45,516 bases of DNA from a virus. Under the pieces are notes generated by a model. It was not told the origin of the DNA. It did no database searches and was given only the letters and a program-made list of their open reading frames with translations. Positions 37,901 to 43,092 of this stretch are shown here, piece after piece. A program made the translations under genes and the position numbers. How positions within the stretch are numbered: position 1 is the stretch's first letter; the number at the start of each line of letters is the position of its first letter. Location of the stretch: positions 1-45,516 of IMG/VR virus record IMGVR_UViG_3300035703_000154; one strand, given 5' to 3'.

Positions 37901-38370
37901 ATAACAGATGTTCCGGCAACATGATCTTCAGATTCTGTCTCATTAAATATGAGTTTTGAAGTATCATCATTACTTTTATATGAAGAAATTCCACTAAATC
38001 CACGAATACATCCAGTGAAAGAGTTTAAAGTTTTTCCAGTATATGTGATAATTTCATCATCAATTTTAATCAATCCATACGAATCTGGGAATCCAGATGT
38101 GCCATTTGGACTTCTACCCAAATCTACAAATATAACTTCATCATTAAATGCAACGTCATTTGAAAGAATGACAGAATCGGTTAAGTTGGCAACATTGTCA
38201 ATTTTTGTATATTGATCAATATTTTGTATTAGATCCGTTGGAGAACCTTGAACTTCCTGTGAGAGATAATACTGAGATAAGAATTCTCCAACTAATGGGA
38301 ATTCTTCTCTAACATATGCAGGAAGTTGATTTTTAACAATGTTGTTAAACTGGATTCTTTTTTCTTTCAT
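25915..38370 (-). CDS. Giant 4151-residue baseplate-locus protein at the gp7 position
   Basis: Uninterrupted 12.5-kb frame starting 4 bases after gene 6. In T4 gene 7 (wedge, 1032 residues) follows gene 6, so this is its positional counterpart; I see no clear sequence match to T4 gp7. Residues 1-230 are the best-conserved-looking part: 'NQLPAYVREEFPLVGEFLSQ', 'FIKQAKDFYSSKGTDESFEI' and LFRALYGEDV, a pattern I know from large virion proteins of cyanophages. Residues 75-130 carry an 'IKIDDEIITYTGKTLNSFTG' module. Residues of about 735-1175 and 3370-3915 hold many glycine-rich GxGY/GxDY repeats. About 1245-1335 is YHYH-like (PIIGWAYDGNPIYGPYGY ... PNGTYAYFATV). The rest is low-complexity beta-rich sequence. 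No membrane segment was seen. Probably a long radial baseplate or fibre component. Confidence 0.82.
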   Translation of the reverse strand: MKEKRIQFNNIVKNQLPAYVREEFPLVGEFLSQYYLSQEVQGSPTDLIQNIDQYTKIDNVANLTDSVILSNDVAFNDEVIFVDLGRSPNGTSGFPDSYGLIKIDDEIITYTGKTLNSFTGCIRGFSGISSYKSNDDTSKLIFNETESEDHVAGTSVINLSSLFLKEFLLKTKYQLLPGLESRPISDKINQATFIKQAKDFYSSKGTDESFEILFRALYGEDVQIIRPKEYLFRPSDAHYRVTQDLVVESISGDPLNLAKSTLFQDAFGNINNAKAPVSYVEKIQSKDGKYYYKLKIDSGYNKDINFDGSISGEFSVHPKTKIVGQITAGTESIDVDSTVGFPTSGTLYVKYTDGSDGVISYESKNIDQFIGCSNVTGTVLDGSDISANTYAYGEAFGDSSEIIKVRINSVLKDLEIPSDNYFYSVEDTSEIKTLGVLAKDFVSNNWIFNVPSTYEVITLELIDSSDMTYSLTLKDDHIFRINDRLKITDNSGVERSSYVVDVKSSKNIVIRGQGTLSQLNTYTVTKNLLKVTSSKYPSANDLNANVQNIYKDKDGTLVASSSIPSYGNERLDAYANEVIFSGTFSSDLFKITSSVDHGFYTGDAVYYSPEIGEIISYDSDGNIIITKTTLSSLFDEGLYFIKRIDSNTVKFARSRSDIFNSKFVTVKSTTTVTNNKLIPYKFSNKTLESQKLLRKINAPKSDGKLHPTIPGQTGILINGTEILNYKSNDLVTYGEVLKIDVINGGNDYDIISPPDVLITDVQGVGATVNCAVSGSLRRIEILDSGFDYTEAPIIKITGGNGSGALAVANMKLITHQVSFNSEINSDLVSLGSTQSTIGFSTYHKFRNAEQVIYRTNSQRGVGGLSTDSSYFVSVKTPYTVKLHKTFGDAISGINTVNLTSYGIGNHILESYNKKSAVSSINVVDSGTGYQNKKRTVDEVGISTALNSVHIQNHDYNSGEIVKYSTNGTVISGLTNDTNYYVTKVDNDNFILSNIGPSNDPEFFYRTKQYVDFLSFGSGTHTFNYPEISVEVIGNVGISSVSGNDFKCKVQPIFRGSITSLHLSDKGSGYGSNVINLVRKPNVNILTGSNAQVTPVINNGQITEVLVNNVGSNYKSIPDLELIGDGVGAVLVPIISNGQLISVKVIEGGIGYTSNNTSLLVNASGSGAVFEPEVQSWRVNLFQKNVRNITNDDGFLTTGISANYGLQYVNIYAPRKLREILYANDSSGKVLYGKKDLKKIANSEITSSDHSPIIGWAYDGNPIYGPYGYITKRGGIVSQMKSGYKIDLKENRPSLSEFPEGFFVEDYTYEKVNDETILDENNGRFCVTPEFPNGTYAYFATVSASNADSSGAFLGYKRPVFPYLIGDNYYSVPIDFNFESSSNQDTIDLNKTDWVRNTTPYNLRSNTKPYSYINLPNSLNQTIDVQSVIPGTINNVAISTGGSDYKVNDQLVFDNLYDNNNNRGFGASAKVSRIAGKSVSSISVASSTIYGVEFYPSENKGEYIAFTNNPHNLTDYDIVTIVGLNTSSSLLEGSYNIDINRNTLAVSGIGSTIIGINSATSTGIVTYVSVSGNLSYPYIRENDILSIGSEKIKVLNVDQRSSRIRVLREVNGTVGTAHSVSTLIYENSRKFTANIGFGSNYSSKINKEIYFNPIDSVGLGTLSGVGIGTTIAFSNPGAGLTSIFIPTRSIYLPNHNLSTGDELIYSMNGGSAIQVSTNGISTALTLSDQSLVYAVRLTNDLIGISTVKVGLGSTGTFVGIASTTASSSTLYFTGIGTGLYHSFKTNYPVLSGQITRNLVTVSTAETHGLQNNDVVYIDVNPSISTSFTIKYNDYNRRLVVNPKDFLSANVNVLANEITIQNHGLQNGQKVIHTSSSPSGGLNNNGIYYIVKIDNDIVKLSNTYYDSISLIPSTVEITTAGNGTLSAVNPPIEVYRNSSIIFDLSDSSLAYTNQLNSYPAFQFNLYTDSSFTQLFDTTKENGIFDVQRAGTVGITSDAKVTLSIKENTPENLYYNLIPVFEGNAPKEKTEITADYLVDSNNQVQVKKSRYSGKHVVSSASSTSFTYGLKSSPERSSYSSSSIIKYETDSLNAVGPISKVQITNKGSNYYSLPGITTVKTNTGKNAILDAESNTIGKIKKVKINDIGFDFPSDLTLRPSISLPQTIKIDPLSSFDYIGITSYGRGYGTIPKLLVFDGKTNNLIDDVDLRYNYGDTRVTILKNTFGINRVTPRILPIQNSNGVKISHIGFTTATKDVTVSLAVGFSTADSFPFKVNDKVLIENISINDDPLAKGYNSSEYNYRLFTITAVNENLGGQGSITYNLQGFLNNSEYPGVFDPINSSGRIIPEKYFPIFNPVLKTNNYLVGETVESIVDGKIGYVQSWDPKTNYLKVISKENFNENEIIRGTSSETQGVSIGTISFDFFLKLGATSKVENGWEENAGFLNDNIQRIQDNFYYQNFSYSLKSRVDYDTWDDAVSTLNHTAGYKKFSDYQLESQLPEYLTNSLVVGISTELTSVEIVNDIVSFVDLNCVYDFDLVKENSIEINSQIYSDEIIFENKVLTDYFESVGNRVLLIDDISGTFNSNPRPSKYTEVFRFPLASARSQKYITLVTDKRFVSQRQLLEVTLVHDNSQGYINQYGRVETEYDLGSFDFGIEGTDGVLFFYPTNYTINDYDVTILSYNISDILGSISLDDDVFGGIIDISNNSTVVSAGTTSTIVSVASTYSSLKVLVQFTGVNGEYEFDELNVISDGTNVDLLEYGQLTTNSETYSTIGFGTYKSYISGSNLKVDFIPRVGVAVTVNALTIAFTDSTFTGTGIGTYAMKHALLESRKTSIASTSSPTENVIASFVDNYDGAYLIIQVNDTSNNRYQLSEFIVVDSYNSANPASEIYYNEYANLETSVGLGTLGTRRTGDVTEIVFTPLPNIASEVKVYMNAIRHEDDSRDIVSFNNATIETAYSQYTGTNSDIRRSFNLTYDGNPIFERYFDGSDTDIVNILDNTIKIPNHFFVTGENITYAHAGAGTTQAIGIAATSFVGVGTTSKVPSSVYAIKVDENRIKIASSAENALKAVPKVLDLTDVGIGTLHKFTAVNQNAKAIISVDNLIQSPVVSTAITTTLSDIVYTTDNIIYFSGITSFFGGDLIRIGNEIMRIEGVGIASTNAIRVRRPWLGTALAGYSTGGLVTKITGNYNIVDNVLNFAAAPFGNLSLSSTTNPPDERDWSGISTGSYFHGRVFIRSGIVNSSDEAYHKNHVFDDISSEFDGIQTDFTLKYNQTNVSGFSTENAIILINDIFQGPGLSYDYNLTESVGVTSISFTGSATAAPYDINTSNLPSGGIIVSVGSTEGFGYQPLVSAGGSSIISFGGTVQSISVGNTGSGYRGQETYKIITDTSYSIGAGSTVIYLENNNSLFSLLNLLNTGSNCTIGVGTFIENGSVITSIGSTFVYVGTGVTSPYTIPNGTQATIKISDPQIGFVNVSVANSSVGISTITHVGYSTIIAGSISTTVTITNPGFGYTTSNPPFVLIDDPLSYTNIPLIHSDSSSGFGTEATIDIVVGQGSSVIDFELSNTGYSYSQGDVLTVPVGGITGIPTTSNFSEFQISIQNTFSDKFSGWSIGELQVLDNIEHLFDGETIIFPLTVADVLVSIKSSRGSNIKIQDTLLVFVNDILQVPGEGYVFKGGSLITFTEAPKVGDTCKILFYKGSGSVDVVYRDILETVKVGDDLTIGYDYTLGQQPTLQEDPRIVTSINSTDLIETNPYFGPGNTNDENLLRPVVWCRQTEDRIINEKEVAKDRMLYEPVINPFAYIIKSVGIGSTTIYVDNLKPFFDAQNENDTSLTFQKNIKILSQDSRSGAIGTAVVSGLGSISSVAISDGGVGYTTATVSFGSVAGVGTTSQAFGSVIIGLGGTVTGIAITSAGSGYSQSNPPQVLISSPQPVVETNNVISYSGDSGVIVGFGTTSTTSLDKLIFDFYIPQDSFLRNSSLVGTAVTISQIDVNDYFVVYNSNVGFGSTSIISRDVSNLQIGVGTQFIDNVYQVETAFVTQSNVIGIGTTYVKRVYARFSSVGLSTINFSSTLITFDSTSSLFTFDSVGTVGSGYTGIVTSSNYFGNYSWGRIDLSERSEGNSFNFYGDGGVNGITTSAIVQRTTPLKFRNYLV

Positions 38371-38374
38371 TTGA

Positions 38375-40300
38375 TTATGATCTTACTAAATTCCCGTTGT
38401 TATAACTTGGTGTTACGATATAACTTGATGCCGATGGGTCAAGGCCTGACGATACTTTATCGACAACCATTTCAAAATTACTATTGGTAATATCTAATTG
38501 TAAATACAATGCTTGTAGTCCAATCACGTCATTCGATTTTGGAATTGCTGATATTTCAATAATGGTTTGTCCATCTTTCTGTTTTCCTGAAATAATATTA
38601 ATAGGATTTAATGTCACAATTCCCTTAACATAATCAATGCGTCCAACATTTCTTCTAACAACAGTTGGTGTTGGTGAATTTACTGTTGGAACAGTAAACA
38701 AGAAAATAGAACCATCAGTTCTATTCGTATTTGGAACATCTGACAAATATACATCATTTTGAATATCATTTATTCTAAAAGCAGATGATTTTATATTATA
38801 ACCATCCATACTCTTTATATGAAATGCATTACCAAATTCTATTTGATATTCAACTATCGAATTCAATACAACTCTTAAATCTCTCCTCATTTGAATTGTT
38901 GTAATATTGGAGGTCACTGATTCATGACTATCATCTATAACTTTTAAGAATTTACTGTACTTGAACCTTGCTCCATATCTATTTAACTCAGATGATTCTG
39001 CGTACTTATTTGCATTTGCTTGAATAACACTTGAGACATAAGCAGAACTTGGTGCAAGATTTGTATTGTAATATATTTTTGAATTTGCTTCGATATAAAG
39101 ATATTTGAGATCAAGAATTTCTGGAACAATTCCTGCAACAGCGTATTTTTTTAGATCTCTTTTAATATCCTCTTTGATCAGATTTGGAAGAAAGTCTCCA
39201 AACTTTGGTTTAATGCTAATAAAAACTTTTCCGTATTGTGGTGGAATGAGTTCCTCTCCACCAAATACTGATATTGATTCAGTCTCTTCATAAATTTTTG
39301 CAGGTATTAAACTTTCATAATCATTGGCAGTTAAAGCTCTATTCTGTGATGCATATATTCTTGGCGCATATTTTCTGATGGATTCAACAGGTTCAATATT
39401 TTCTCCCCCCGAAGAAGGTAGATCTGTTGTAATCAAAGAAATACCAGAAGAAACCGTATATTCTATACCATTTCTAGTGTAGCTTATTCTGCCAGAAAAT
39501 GCAAATTGACTTACTCCATTTGCACCATCGCCATTTGAAACAATATAAGATGCCTCTATAAAGTTTCCTTCCTCAAGAGCTCTTCCAAAAACACCATCAC
39601 CAAAGATAATTTCATATCTTTCATCTTCAATCTCTTGAATAAAGAATACATTTGATGTATTAGTAACTCCAAAAAGATTATCGTTCTTAGAATACTTTAC
39701 AGATGCTGTTGCTTGCTCATTATTTCTAACTGATACTGAGATTGTTTTTGTATCGATTCCTACGTTAGGTAAAATATATTTTTGATTTTTGTTTAGTGAA
39801 TTATATGTAAATGAGTTTGTGACTAAAACACCTTCATAAATTTCTATATTACTGAAGGTTGCAATTCCATCTATTACTGGAACAGTAATATCGTCTGGGA
39901 TTGAGAATACAAATGACTGATTTCCAAATATGCCAGAGGTTGAGGCAACAGGACCCCTACGAAGAGTTACTGTTGCGGGTGATGGAAGAGTATTGGTAGT
40001 ATCAACAAAGAAACTTACTCTAGCTTTTGCAGATCTTCTTGACCTTGGTACATATCCAATATTTCTTGCTAGTGCAACAACATTTTCTCTCAATGTAGCA
40101 CTATCAATGAATACTTCATTTGCAACCATGTTTGCATTATATGAAGTAATATATGTGTTGTATGCCAATACATCAAGAATGGATGAGAGGTTTGACCCCT
40201 CAAAGTCATAATCGGTAAAACTTGAGTTTGCTCTCAAGTAATCTCTTAATGTTGCTTTAATCTGGTCGAAGTCCAGATTTGTAAAGTTGACTAATGGCAT
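38375..40300 (-). CDS. 6: Baseplate wedge protein gp6
   Basis: 641 residues (T4 gp6 is 660). Forms the dimer ring that holds the wedges together (baseplate J family). Diagnostic stretches: 'MPLVNFTNLDFDQIKATLRD', 'YDFEGSNLSSILDVLAYNTY', 'ANEVFIDSATLRENVVALAR', NIGYVPRSRRSAKARVSFF, 'YEIIFGDGVFGRALEEGNFI', 'SGGENIEPVESIRKYAPRIY' and 'ASQNRALTANDYESLIPAKI'. Its ATG follows the gp25 stop directly (TAAATG), so the two are translated together. No insert is visible; its length is near that of T4. Confidence 0.96.
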   Translation of the reverse strand: MPLVNFTNLDFDQIKATLRDYLRANSSFTDYDFEGSNLSSILDVLAYNTYITSYNANMVANEVFIDSATLRENVVALARNIGYVPRSRRSAKARVSFFVDTTNTLPSPATVTLRRGPVASTSGIFGNQSFVFSIPDDITVPVIDGIATFSNIEIYEGVLVTNSFTYNSLNKNQKYILPNVGIDTKTISVSVRNNEQATASVKYSKNDNLFGVTNTSNVFFIQEIEDERYEIIFGDGVFGRALEEGNFIEASYIVSNGDGANGVSQFAFSGRISYTRNGIEYTVSSGISLITTDLPSSGGENIEPVESIRKYAPRIYASQNRALTANDYESLIPAKIYEETESISVFGGEELIPPQYGKVFISIKPKFGDFLPNLIKEDIKRDLKKYAVAGIVPEILDLKYLYIEANSKIYYNTNLAPSSAYVSSVIQANANKYAESSELNRYGARFKYSKFLKVIDDSHESVTSNITTIQMRRDLRVVLNSIVEYQIEFGNAFHIKSMDGYNIKSSAFRINDIQNDVYLSDVPNTNRTDGSIFLFTVPTVNSPTPTVVRRNVGRIDYVKGIVTLNPINIISGKQKDGQTIIEISAIPKSNDVIGLQALYLQLDITNSNFEMVVDKVSSGLDPSASSYIVTPSYNNGNLVRS

Positions 40301-40702
40301 TTATCTAGTAGGTTGCAAAATGAACTGTAATTGTTGAACTGGAACATCTGCACCAATAATTCTATAAATGATTACCACATCAAATGAACCATTGTCATAA
40401 TCTGGACTCGACTGAACATCAATTAATTGAACTCTTGGCTCATAATTTTGAATAGAATTTCTAATCTCATCCGTAATAATGGAAGCAGAAATTTCATCAA
40501 TGTTCTCAAAAAGTGATTTAGTTATTTTTGATCCAAATCTTTCATTAAAAAACTTCTCACCTGGAATGGTAAACACAATATTTCTTATAGAACGAGAAAT
40601 AGCATTCTCGTTCTTAAGACCAATAAGATCACTATTCAGAGGATTAATCTGAAAGGTCATACTAATATCTTTAAATCCTTGGCTTACCCTTTCTAAAGGC
40701 AT
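40301..40702 (-). CDS. 25: Baseplate wedge protein gp25
   Basis: 133 residues, essentially T4 length (132). Sheath-polymerisation initiator at the baseplate (gp25/lysozyme-like family, without lysozyme activity). Signature: FKDISMTFQINPLNSDLIGL, 'NENAISRSIRNIVFTIPGEK', FFNERFGSKI with the E-R-F-G core, then 'EIRNSIQNYEPRVQLIDVQ'. It starts 30 bases after the 83-residue ORF, behind an AATAAATA box. First gene of the baseplate module in this window. Confidence 0.96.
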   Translation of the reverse strand: MPLERVSQGFKDISMTFQINPLNSDLIGLKNENAISRSIRNIVFTIPGEKFFNERFGSKITKSLFENIDEISASIITDEIRNSIQNYEPRVQLIDVQSSPDYDNGSFDVVIIYRIIGADVPVQQLQFILQPTR

Positions 40703-40722
40703 TGAATACTATAAATCTACCT

Positions 40723-40730
40723 TATTTATT
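40723..40730 (-). promoter_or_regulatory. Late-promoter-like box AATAAATA before gene 25
   Basis: In the 30-bp gap before gp25, 20 bases ahead of its ATG. It would start the gp25-gp6-gp7 transcript. Confidence 0.5.
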
Positions 40731-40732
40731 CA

Positions 40733-40984
40733 TCAAAATTCAGATAATGGGATAGGTTCTGTTCCATATTCCCAATCATCATAGTCATCATCATTACGAA
40801 TTTTTTCATGAAGATCTTTTTGGATTTGAAAATCATGTTTTTTGGGAGTAAGGTCATCATTTGCGATTTCACGAAGCATTTTTTGCTTCTCTAACTTGTC
40901 TTCCCAACCATAATCTCCAGATAAGTGGGTTGTTCCCCACATTTCGTGCATGTAATTTGAGTCTCTATCGGTTTGTTTGGTCAT
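40733..40984 (-). CDS. Small acidic hypothetical protein
   Basis: 83 residues. Its ATG overlaps the stop of the 217-residue gene by four bases (ATGA). The N-terminal half has MHEMWGTTHLSGDYGWEDKL, followed by a charged helix and an acidic C terminus (NDDDYDDWEYGTEPIPLSEF). It resembles short ORFs seen before gene 25 in T4-like cyanophages, but I know no function. No cysteine pairs or membrane segment; the high content of W, Y and D suggests an exposed, partly unstructured protein. Confidence 0.65.
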   Translation of the reverse strand: MTKQTDRDSNYMHEMWGTTHLSGDYGWEDKLEKQKMLREIANDDLTPKKHDFQIQKDLHEKIRNDDDYDDWEYGTEPIPLSEF

Positions 40985-41634
40985 TTTTGCTCCTGATTTG
41001 AAAAATCAGAACTTTTTACGGGGTTGCTATCCCGTGTATCGATAAAAAATCCTCTTCTTAGATAGTCTTTGTCCTCAACAAAGGTTAAATCTCCCATTTT
41101 TTGGGGCCTATCGTTCCTCCAAACAGGAACTGCAACTGTATTATTGTATCTAAAGTCTGGATTTCTTCTAAAATGTACTTCAATTAGGCGATTTCCAATA
41201 AATTCGCAGTTAATCCATTCATAGTTACCCTTTAAATTTGATAAAATTGAAGGAAATTTCACTTCTCTATCAATTTTTTCCCATTTTTTCCATTTATATA
41301 GAGGATCATCATCGTCTCTAGTACCTCTAACGACTAACTTTGCCTCTTGATGTTGAAAATCAACACTTAAATGCTCACCTTTGTAGATCTCACACCAAAA
41401 TTCAGCTGGATGAAGGTGATCTGTAACATTATCAATCCATTCTATACGAGAAAATCGTCCCATACCAAGTAAATTAATACTCGGTCGGACGATATAATAC
41501 CCTGGATATGGAACAGGCACTCCTACAGGTCCACAGAGATGCCTTAGACGTTGATTTAAGAACAGTTTGTTATATACCCATAGATCTTCGTCATGAATTG
41601 AGTTCCATTCATCCTGAGAATCTAAGTGGTACAT
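40981..41634 (-). CDS. Conserved-looking hypothetical protein, 217 residues
   Basis: Starts with ATG inside the end of the 69-residue gene (13-base overlap) and ends in the ATGA overlap with the next gene. Notable segments: 'NQRLRHLCGPVGVPVPYPGY', YIVRPSINLLGMGRFSRIEW, AEFWCEIYKGEHLSVDFQH, 'NLKGNYEWINCEFIGNRLIE' and VHFRRNPDFRYNN. The 'YIVRPxxNLLGMG' piece faintly recalls ATP-grasp nucleotide loops, but I see no complete active site, so I do not assign one. I remember similar ORFs in cyanophage genomes. Its place between small genes and gp25 does not settle a role. Confidence 0.7.
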   Translation of the reverse strand: MYHLDSQDEWNSIHDEDLWVYNKLFLNQRLRHLCGPVGVPVPYPGYYIVRPSINLLGMGRFSRIEWIDNVTDHLHPAEFWCEIYKGEHLSVDFQHQEAKLVVRGTRDDDDPLYKWKKWEKIDREVKFPSILSNLKGNYEWINCEFIGNRLIEVHFRRNPDFRYNNTVAVPVWRNDRPQKMGDLTFVEDKDYLRRGFFIDTRDSNPVKSSDFSNQEQK

Positions 41635-41831
41635 AAACCTACATGATTGCGATGGAGTGTATAGTTCTTTTGAATTCGAATATCAGAGTTTTTAAAGGTC
41701 CAACATTCTCCATTACTATCTAGAAAGACAACCCATTCTAGATCATGTTCTTGCGAACGATCGATCATAAAAAAAGCCCAACCATTACCCTTTGGAGTAA
41801 TGACTGGGATTTGTGGGTTTAATTGAAGCAT
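41622..41831 (-). CDS. Small hypothetical protein
   Basis: 69 residues (MLQLNPQIPVITPKGNGWAF). The ATG follows the stop of the basic 46-residue gene without a gap, and the end overlaps the 217-residue gene. The middle reads 'MIDRSQEHDLEWVVFLDSNG' ECWTF, suggesting a small beta sheet similar to short cyanophage proteins that lie in the same operon. No known function. Its tight packing within a run of seven coupled genes is the main evidence for a real gene. Confidence 0.65.
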   Translation of the reverse strand: MLQLNPQIPVITPKGNGWAFFMIDRSQEHDLEWVVFLDSNGECWTFKNSDIRIQKNYTLHRNHVGLCTT

Positions 41832-41972
41832 TTATTTTCCTTGTCCACGGTACTTCTTCTTGCGTCCATTGCGAGAGGTTGGACTAAGCAATGTACGAGG
41901 AGAACGTCCCTGACGAGTCTTCTTCGGTACTCCGGGTTGAAACAGAATTTTGCTACTTCCGCCTTTAGCCAT
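41832..41972 (-). CDS. Short basic peptide (46 aa)
   Basis: MAKGGSSKILFQPGVPKKTR continues with RSPRTLLSPTSRNG and ends RKKKYRGQGK. Thirteen or so Lys/Arg in 46 residues imply nucleic-acid or capsid-interior binding. A strong GGAGG ribosome site lies 8 bases before the ATG, and the ATG directly follows the upstream TAA. The pattern FQPGxPxKTRQG ... KKYRGQG is one I know from T4-like cyanophages. Function unknown. Confidence 0.7.
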   Translation of the reverse strand: MAKGGSSKILFQPGVPKKTRQGRSPRTLLSPTSRNGRKKKYRGQGK

Positions 41973-42122
41973 TTAAATTTCCTCCAGTTCAATTAAATTA
42001 GGATCAATGTCATCACCCGAAAAGTATTGTTCGGATAGATCTTGAAGGATCTCAGCACATTCTTCATGAGTAAGATCCTTATAAATTTTACGTCCTTTAT
42101 AAAGTACATTATAAAGTTTCAT
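41973..42122 (-). CDS. Tiny acidic protein, paralogue of the next gene upstream
   Basis: 49 residues: MKLYNVLYKGRKIYKDLTHE, ECAEILQDLS, ending IDPNLIELEEI. Same plan as the 46-residue product of 42125-42265: a short beta hairpin, 'DLTxEE', a helix with LQ(D/E)L, and a DP-x-x-IE tail. Two bases separate the genes. Acidic, probably a small alpha/beta fold; function unknown. Confidence 0.7.
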   Translation of the reverse strand: MKLYNVLYKGRKIYKDLTHEECAEILQDLSEQYFSGDDIDPNLIELEEI

Positions 42123-42124
42123 CT

Positions 42125-42265
42125 TTATGCATTCTCAGTTGGAATCATTTCAATTTTTTGAGGATCATATTCTCCCGTATCTGCTAATTCCTGAAGAACC
42201 TGAAGTGATTCTTCATAAGTAAGATCAGATTGAAGTAATTCTCCAATGTAGTAGATGTTATACAT
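42125..42265 (-). CDS. Tiny acidic protein, tandem paralogue
   Basis: 46 residues: MYNIYYIGELLQSDLTYEES, then LQVLQELADT and EYDPQKIEMI. It begins five bases after the glycosyltransferase stop. The shared DLT-(H/Y)-EE, LQ-(D/E)-L and DP-x-x-IE positions point to a local duplication with the 41973-42122 gene. Function unknown. Confidence 0.7.
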   Translation of the reverse strand: MYNIYYIGELLQSDLTYEESLQVLQELADTGEYDPQKIEMIPTENA

Positions 42266-42270
42266 GGTGA

Positions 42271-43038
42271 TCAGATAATGCGAGTTTTTTCATGACCAAC
42301 TCTAATCCGAGGATCGCACCAGATCTTAAAGCCCTGTTCAATGGCATCAAGACAGAATGACACATCTTCTCCACACATATCCTGAACTGCTCCGGATTCA
42401 AAGACTTGCATCTTGGGAGCAAACCAAGGATACTCAAGATTCTCAAAGACACCTTTCTTAATGAGAACCCAACCAAAACCTGTGTAGTCTACAGTGAACG
42501 GCTTACGACGCTTGCTGATCGATTCCACAGTTTCGTGATTCATGACTCCACCATTCTTGCGGAAATCATCTTCCTCCAACCAATGGGCTACTGAGGTTGT
42601 GTGACCATCTTCGGTTGCATACCAACCAGCAGTAATCTCACGCTCTTCACCTTCTGCAGGAAGTGCCATATCGCACAGTTGCCAGAACTTATTTGAGTCG
42701 AAGACAATATCCGAGTCAATCCAAAGTTGATAATCATACTCTAGTTTTCCATCCCAGGGTACTTGCTTCGGACCACGGAGAACATTTGCACCTAGACACT
42801 TACAACGTGCAAAGTTAACCATTGATGAGTAATCTTGAGAAATCTGAATACTCATTCCATTTTGTACAAGATCAAAACAAAGTTGTACAAATGCTTTTAG
42901 AAAGATAAAAGAACATCCTCTTCCAGGAAGACAGAAGACAATACTCTTACCCTTCATTCGTTCTTTAATTGCATCATAATCCCATTCACTAGTATTGGGT
43001 TTTGGTGCAGCAGCTTTAACAGTAAATCCTTTTGCCAT
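42271..43038 (-). CDS. GT-A fold glycosyltransferase
   Basis: 255 residues. Transfers a sugar from a nucleotide-sugar donor; the acceptor is unknown. 'SIVFCLPGRGCSFIFLKAFV' is the first Rossmann strand and helix, 'NFARCKCLGANVLRG' follows, and 'YDYQLWIDSDIVFD' contains the metal-binding D108-S-D110. The later part has 'VDYTGFGWVLIKKGVFENLE', the acidic G223-E-D225 motif typical of the acceptor side, and a final His249 (RVGHEKTR) that can complete the metal site. Residues 1-20 are an extra basic leader. It is the first gene after a sigma70-type promoter and heads the operon running into the tiny genes. Similar proteins occur at this place in cyanophages. Confidence 0.8.
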   Translation of the reverse strand: MAKGFTVKAAAPKPNTSEWDYDAIKERMKGKSIVFCLPGRGCSFIFLKAFVQLCFDLVQNGMSIQISQDYSSMVNFARCKCLGANVLRGPKQVPWDGKLEYDYQLWIDSDIVFDSNKFWQLCDMALPAEGEEREITAGWYATEDGHTTSVAHWLEEDDFRKNGGVMNHETVESISKRRKPFTVDYTGFGWVLIKKGVFENLEYPWFAPKMQVFESGAVQDMCGEDVSFCLDAIEQGFKIWCDPRIRVGHEKTRII

Positions 43039-43062
43039 AAGAAAAATAAACCTTCAAGATCA

Positions 43063-43092
43063 ATTTTATCAGTCTATATATGCTTTTGTCAA
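43063..43092 (-). promoter_or_regulatory. Sigma70-type promoter before the glycosyltransferase
   Basis: Minus strand: TTGACA (43092-43087), 18-base spacer, TAAAAT (43068-43063). The -35 is perfect and overlaps the stop of the upstream 63-residue gene. Expected transcript start is about 20 bases before the glycosyltransferase ATG. Host-polymerase (early or middle) promoter. Confidence 0.65.

Noticed and set aside
22405-40300. Plus-strand ORFs of 60-105 codons opposite the giant genes
   Set aside because: All are antisense to intact coding frames, Pro/Val/Ile-rich as expected from reverse reading of Thr/Asn/Gly codons, and have no spacing or ribosome-site support.
40981-41634. ATP-grasp enzyme
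   Set aside because: Only one loop-like segment (YIVRPxxNLLGMG) looks similar; no metal or nucleotide residues could be placed.
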